The translations under genes were made by a program, and so were the position numbers. Shown one piece after another: positions 59,465 through 64,000 of a stretch of 64,000 nucleotides of DNA. The stretch covers positions 372,001 through 436,000 of the forward strand of contig NC_068572.1 of the NCBI RefSeq assembly GCF_025698545.1, read 5' to 3'. The DNA is from Gossypium raimondii (lineage: Eukaryota > Streptophyta > Magnoliopsida > Malvales > Malvaceae). Under the pieces are notes generated by a model. That model ran no database searches. It was not told the origin of the DNA and saw only the letters and a list, made by a program, of their open reading frames with translations. Numbering within the stretch: the stretch's first letter is position 1; each line of letters begins with the position of its first letter.

Positions 59465-62400
59465 ATGGCCGAATCATTGCCTCCGCCATATCTTCTCTAC
59501 GAGAATGCAACATATGAATTTTGCTTCGTTTTACCTTCCAAGGTGAATTCCGCCGGTATATGGGAAAATGCGACTAACCCGGCCGTGATTTTGAGTTACT
59601 CGTTGCCGTTTTTGGAGCTGCAGTTGGTCATTATATTCTTGGTCAATCTTCTAGTTTATACCATCTTGAGGTCTATTGGTATCACCTTATTTGCCTCACA
59701 AATGTTTGTACGTTAATCCATCACCTACTCTCTCTCTCTCTATATTTCTTAGCCTATTATGCTTCATGAAATGTATGTCAACTAAATGAAACCTTGTTTT
59801 CTTTTTTACTAGGCCGGCTTTATCATGGTCCCTATATTCAAACAAGAACAAATCATGAGAATATTCCAGTATCAGAAGTTAGGTATACAAATCATGGACA
59901 CTGCATCGTTGTTCGGTTTCACATTATTTTTCTTCCTAACAGGAGTGAAAATGGACATCAAGTCGGCATTCAGGACAACAAAGAGATCCCTAGGGATCGG
60001 CATCGTATCCCTTTTATCTCCCATCTTGGTCGGTGGAGCTGTTCAAGTAACCCTCAGACAACCTAATGAACCCGAACACGTAAGAACCGAACGTCTAATC
60101 GGAACACTGATCGAAGCGTTAACATCGTTTTCGGTCATCGCTTGCCTACTAGCCGAGCTCAAGATCTTAAATACCGAACTCGGACGACTTGCCCTATCGT
60201 CGGCTGCTGTAGGCGACTTGAGCACCTTGTTTTTAGTCCGCATAATTACGTTTTCACGACATATTTCCTCATCCCCATTCTCGGTTTTAGTACGAGGAGT
60301 GATCACGTGTTGTTTCATAGCACTCCTTTTCTTTGTGTTTCGTCCATTGATGTATTGGGTAATTAAAAGAACACCCAATGGGGAACCGGTCGCGGAAGTG
60401 TACATCACGGCCACCACGATGGCTGCTGTAGGGTGTGCTGTACTTACACATTGGACCGATCAATCTCCTTTAATCGGTGCTTTTCTCTTCGGCCTAGCTG
60501 TCCCTGACGGTCCGCCGCTAGGGTCGGCATTGATAGACAAGTTTGAATGCTTTACCAATGGCCTCTTTCTTTCGGTCTACGTGACATCATCGACAATGAG
60601 GATTAGATTACAGAAATGGTTGTCGGATCCGTCCCACGTCAAATTTTCTGCCATTTTTGCTATCGCGACATTCTTTGCCAAACTAATACCATGTTGCATA
60701 GGTTCATTTTTAAACTTTATGCCTTTTAGGGACGCCTTGGCTTTTGGTCTCATTATGAGTAGCAAAGGCATTGTCCAGTTGTCCCATATCTGTACTTTCA
60801 GGGACAATAAGGTAAAATCTAAATTAAATTCTTTTTTTTACTATTTGATATTTAAATTATTATTTTTCGTCTTGGTTTACTTTTAAAACAATCAATTTAC
60901 CAGTAAAAACTTCACATGTGGCTTATTTTTATTGGACGTAGATAATTTTTTTTTTGTAAAATGGGGGAAAAAAAGTTTTATATACGGTCAAGAGTTAAAT
61001 CATGAGTAAAATCTTAAAAGGTCAAATTTTATATACGGTCCCTATACCATGTTTCTTTGGTATAGTTGATCTCTATAATATAATTTGATCATTTCTAATC
61101 TCTTAATTTTCAAAATTACATTTTCAGCCTTTAAACAAACATTTTTTTAAATATGCAAAAAAAAAATTCAACCATAGAAAATGTTAAATTATATATGCAA
61201 AATCATCTAGTTCAAAAAAAGCCACGTCAAATATTTGATGGAATAATGGAAAGTTGAGCGTAGGTTTCAAAATACACATTTCAGAAAAAGATTAATATGT
61301 TATTTGATACTTAAGTTTGTTTTCAATGTTTAATTTGGTATTTAAAGTTTTTTATCCCAAATTGGTACATGAGTTTGGTTTCAATGTTCATTTTAGTATT
61401 TAAGTTTTTCAATTTGATACTTGAGTTTTTCTTCATCCCAATTAAGTACATGAGTTTCACTTTAATGTTCCATTGGTATCTGAACTTTTTTATGTCCCAA
61501 TTAAGTACATATGATTTTTAATAAAGCATATATGACATTCATTGCACCATATGATGTTGTTTCAAAATTTAAACCCTTGTGAAAGGTAAATAATTTAGAA
61601 ATAATCAAATTATAGTAGAGACTTAAAATTTTCAAACAAACACTCTATAAGGACCTTTTATACAATTTGACCAATCAAAAACTTAATTAGAATCTCCCAA
61701 ATCTTTTTGATTGTTTTGTAAATCTCTAATTATCTTTTTCATTTGTAGGTTATATCACAAAAAGTTTTTACCGCCATGATCTTTTGCATTTTGGCAAATG
61801 CAACTATAGTCCCACTCCTGGTGAGGTTCCTTTATGACTCAAATTCAAGAAAATATGGATCATATGAGCAACGGAACTTAATGAACTTAAAACCCGATGC
61901 TGAGCTACGGGTTCTAGCATGTGTTCACACACCTAATAATATCCCAGCTATGATCTGTTTGCTTGATCTCACTTGCTCTACGAAAGAGAATCCCAATGCT
62001 GTTTATGTCATTCACTTGATCGAGCTAAGGGGTCGTAATTCACCATTGTTTATAGCTCACCACAATCAAGAAACTAGCACCGCCGCTAGCAGTTTCTTCG
62101 AGAACATCATTCCGTTCTATGAGTATGAGGGGAACAATTGGGATTTGGTCACGGTTAAAGCTTTCACGATAATTACACCACCGAAGCTCATGCATGATGA
62201 TATTTGCACAATGGCTCTCGAAAAGCAAACATCTTTTATAATTCTTCCGTTCCATAGGAAATGGTCAATTGATGGATCACTTGAAGAAGAAAATAATGTG
62301 GTAAGGAACTTGAATTGCAACATCTTGGACCAAGCACCGTGCTCAGTCGGGATCCTAATCGATCGTGGCAGGATACAGAAATGGATGAAGCCGTCATCAT

Positions 62401-62882
62401 CATCGTCTTTCTCAATCGGGATGCTTTTCTTGGGCGGAAAAGACGATAGAGAGGCTTTAACGCTGGCAAAAAGGATGGCTCGAGAACCTCGGGTGAATCT
62501 AACCGTGATCCATCTCATTCCGTATCAAGATTGTGTGAACGTTGTATACTGGGACACGGTGTTGGATACCGAGATGTTGAAAGATGTTAAGCAAAATATT
62601 GGAGTACTTGGTAATGGTTGTGACATAATGTATTTAGAAGAAGTGTCAAATTGCGGAGCGCAGACCATAAAGCTCATTAGGTCAATCGCCAACAATTATG
62701 ATTTAATGATCGTCGGTAGACGCTACGGGGTGGAGTCGGTGCTATTGACGGGTTTATCAGAATGGAGTGAATTTCCTGAACTAGGGGTTGTCGGAGACCT
62801 TTTTGCATCCACGGATTTAGATAGTAGGGTATCTGTATTAGTTGTGCAACAACAACAATGTATAAATGTAAATAGACATTGA
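59465..62882 (+). CDS. CHX: Cation/H+ antiporter, CHX family, tandem copy 3
   Basis: Exons 59465-59707, 59813-60811 and 61749-62882 give 791 residues. The exchanger domain includes LFGFTLFFFLTGVKMD, EALTSFSVIACLLAELKIL and the transport Asp 216 in AVGDL. The cytosolic tail begins at the same exon border as in the other copies and ends SVLVVQQQQCINVNRH. Exon 3 has diverged at its start (KVFTAMIFCILANATIVPLL), where the other copies read ATFSV. Intron 2 is the longest of the three (937 bases) and contains a decayed family C repeat near 61291-61515. Reading past the exon 2 donor would end the protein within the intron. Function is by family: a monovalent cation/H+ antiporter in an internal or plasma membrane. 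No break is visible. Confidence 0.92.
61291..61515. mobile_element. Family C-related repeat in CHX copy 3 intron 2
   Basis: Repeated phrases ATTTGATACTTAAGTTTG, TTCAATGTTTAATTTGGTAT and AATTGGTACATGAGTTTGG match the family C left arm, repeated about three times instead of forming a clean inverted pair. It accounts for part of the extra length of this intron. Confidence 0.5.
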
Positions 62883-64000
62883 TTACTTGGTTGGTATTAG
62901 CATTGTTGCTAATACAAGTCATATTCTAATATTGTTAAAGTCATGACGATTTCATCGTATTAAAATGCATGTGCAACTTTTTTTAATTAAGTTTATTTTA
63001 TTCCAAATAATTAGATAACGCAATCTCTTAATTTAGTTTCACTTTGAATTCATTATTTAACCCAATTAAATAAATATCCAAAATGACTAAATTAACTCAA
63101 GATAATCTAATCATTGAATTGAGAAAACACATATTACTCTAATGAGTAAATTCAGTGAACCATTTCTCATTTAATCGTTTACGGTTCCATATAACTATTC
63201 GTGTCAAACACAATCCGTTAAAGAATTGCGTTGAACTAGTAGAGAATCCAATTAGACATAATTAGGGCTTAAATAATTTGTAATTAAATTTCAACTCTTC
63301 GTCTATTAATAAAAAAATTATTTAGTTACCGAGTCATTCCATTCAAGTACTATGACTGAACTCCTTATTATATACCATTACAAAAGGTACATATTTCAAG
63401 TTTTAGCCCAATGAACTTGTCATATGTGTGTTATCCTCCTAGGATATCCATTATCTCTTAAGGTTTAATCCATTAACTTAATTCAATCTATTTTATCTCA
63501 TGGTCACCATTTTATCTTCTGCAATGAAAATGAGCATTACTCATATTAGTAATGATAAAATCATTTTCCCTAGACAAATGACCCTTGGTTAGATTCTATT
63601 TTCATAATCCGTAAGGGGAGGATACCATTTACTCTTGATTACAACTATAGGTTCTACTATTGTAATGGATGTCAAGCCATATATAATTCATATACCTAAT
63701 ATACCAACTTTCGGTCCTACTACCATGATAGCACAAGTTTTCAATATATCAATACACATTTGTTACACACACATGTTCATTCACTTACTTGGGATTAGGC
63801 AAGTCACACGATGAACGTCGCATGTGATTAAATCCATACACAAATCTATGATTAATTCAACTTGTGCCAAATCCAATGTATTGTCAGTCCGAACAATCAA
63901 ATTCATGTCTTTTTCTTTAGGAGTCAATCCTGCTTTGATAATCAAGATAAGCTATCTCCCCAATTAGACTTGTAAATGACAAAGTAGTCCATTATATAAA
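62883..64000. other. CHX copy 3 downstream region, retroelement-like
   Basis: After a short 3' flank the sequence becomes a mostly non-coding, mixed-composition block. Phrases such as GAATTGCGTTGAACTAGTAG, TAGGATATCCATTATCTC and GCAAGTCACACGATGAACGT recall Copia LTRs of cotton as I remember them. It runs off the right edge with no second end or coding part, so it is given as a possible old fragment only. Confidence 0.35.

Overview
This is plant nuclear DNA from a dicot. The genes are intron-containing with plant-type families, the DNA between them is very AT-rich, and small inverted-repeat elements are dense. The mix of dispersed repeats reminds me of cotton (Gossypium) or a close Malvaceae relative, but that is recollection and was not tested by a search. 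No rRNA, tRNA gene, CRISPR array or prokaryotic feature was seen.

Layout, left to right. The 5' part of an NPF8/PTR-type peptide transporter (minus strand) runs off the left edge. A decayed gene for an uncharacterised plant membrane protein follows (5.1-7.8 kb, minus). Next is a 2.8-kb solo LTR with matching 5-bp flanks (8.2-11.1 kb). The nuclear gene for plastid ribosomal protein L4 (12.0-14.5 kb, plus) has a 1.67-kb intron packed with copies of one MITE family. A TPR protein gene lies on the minus strand (16.5-17.9 kb). A 5.7-kb Mutator-like DNA transposon follows (19.27-25.0 kb), with long inverted ends, 9-bp flanking duplications, a broken transposase and an opposing second ORF. After a repeat-filled gap come a ten-exon vacuolar CAX cation/proton exchanger (29.9-33.5 kb, minus), a 530-bp foldback element, a single-exon CRINKLY4-related receptor kinase (37.4-39.8 kb, minus) and an ankyrin/tandem-CCCH zinc-finger protein (45.0-47.1 kb, plus). 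A broken 2-oxoglutarate dioxygenase gene sits at 48.4-49.9 kb; its last exon has been copied in inverted orientation onto its own 5' end. The right end carries three tandem CHX cation/proton antiporter genes (51.1-62.9 kb, plus), each with three exons, followed by dispersed-repeat sequence.

How the genes relate: two separate monovalent or divalent cation/H+ exchanger systems (CAX and the CHX triad) are the clearest functional theme, but they are about 18 kb apart and nothing shows that they are co-regulated. The CHX genes are a local duplication series. They share intron positions, and copies 2 and 3 also share upstream sequence. The rest is an ordinary gene-by-gene plant neighbourhood in which repeats have expanded introns and spacers.

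I see no clear new biological system. The observations most worth a second look are the inverted dioxygenase exon pair, which could give hairpin RNA; the foldback element with tRNA-like B boxes in both arms; the palindromic minisatellite in the transposon ends with the opposing ORF; and the CHX triad.
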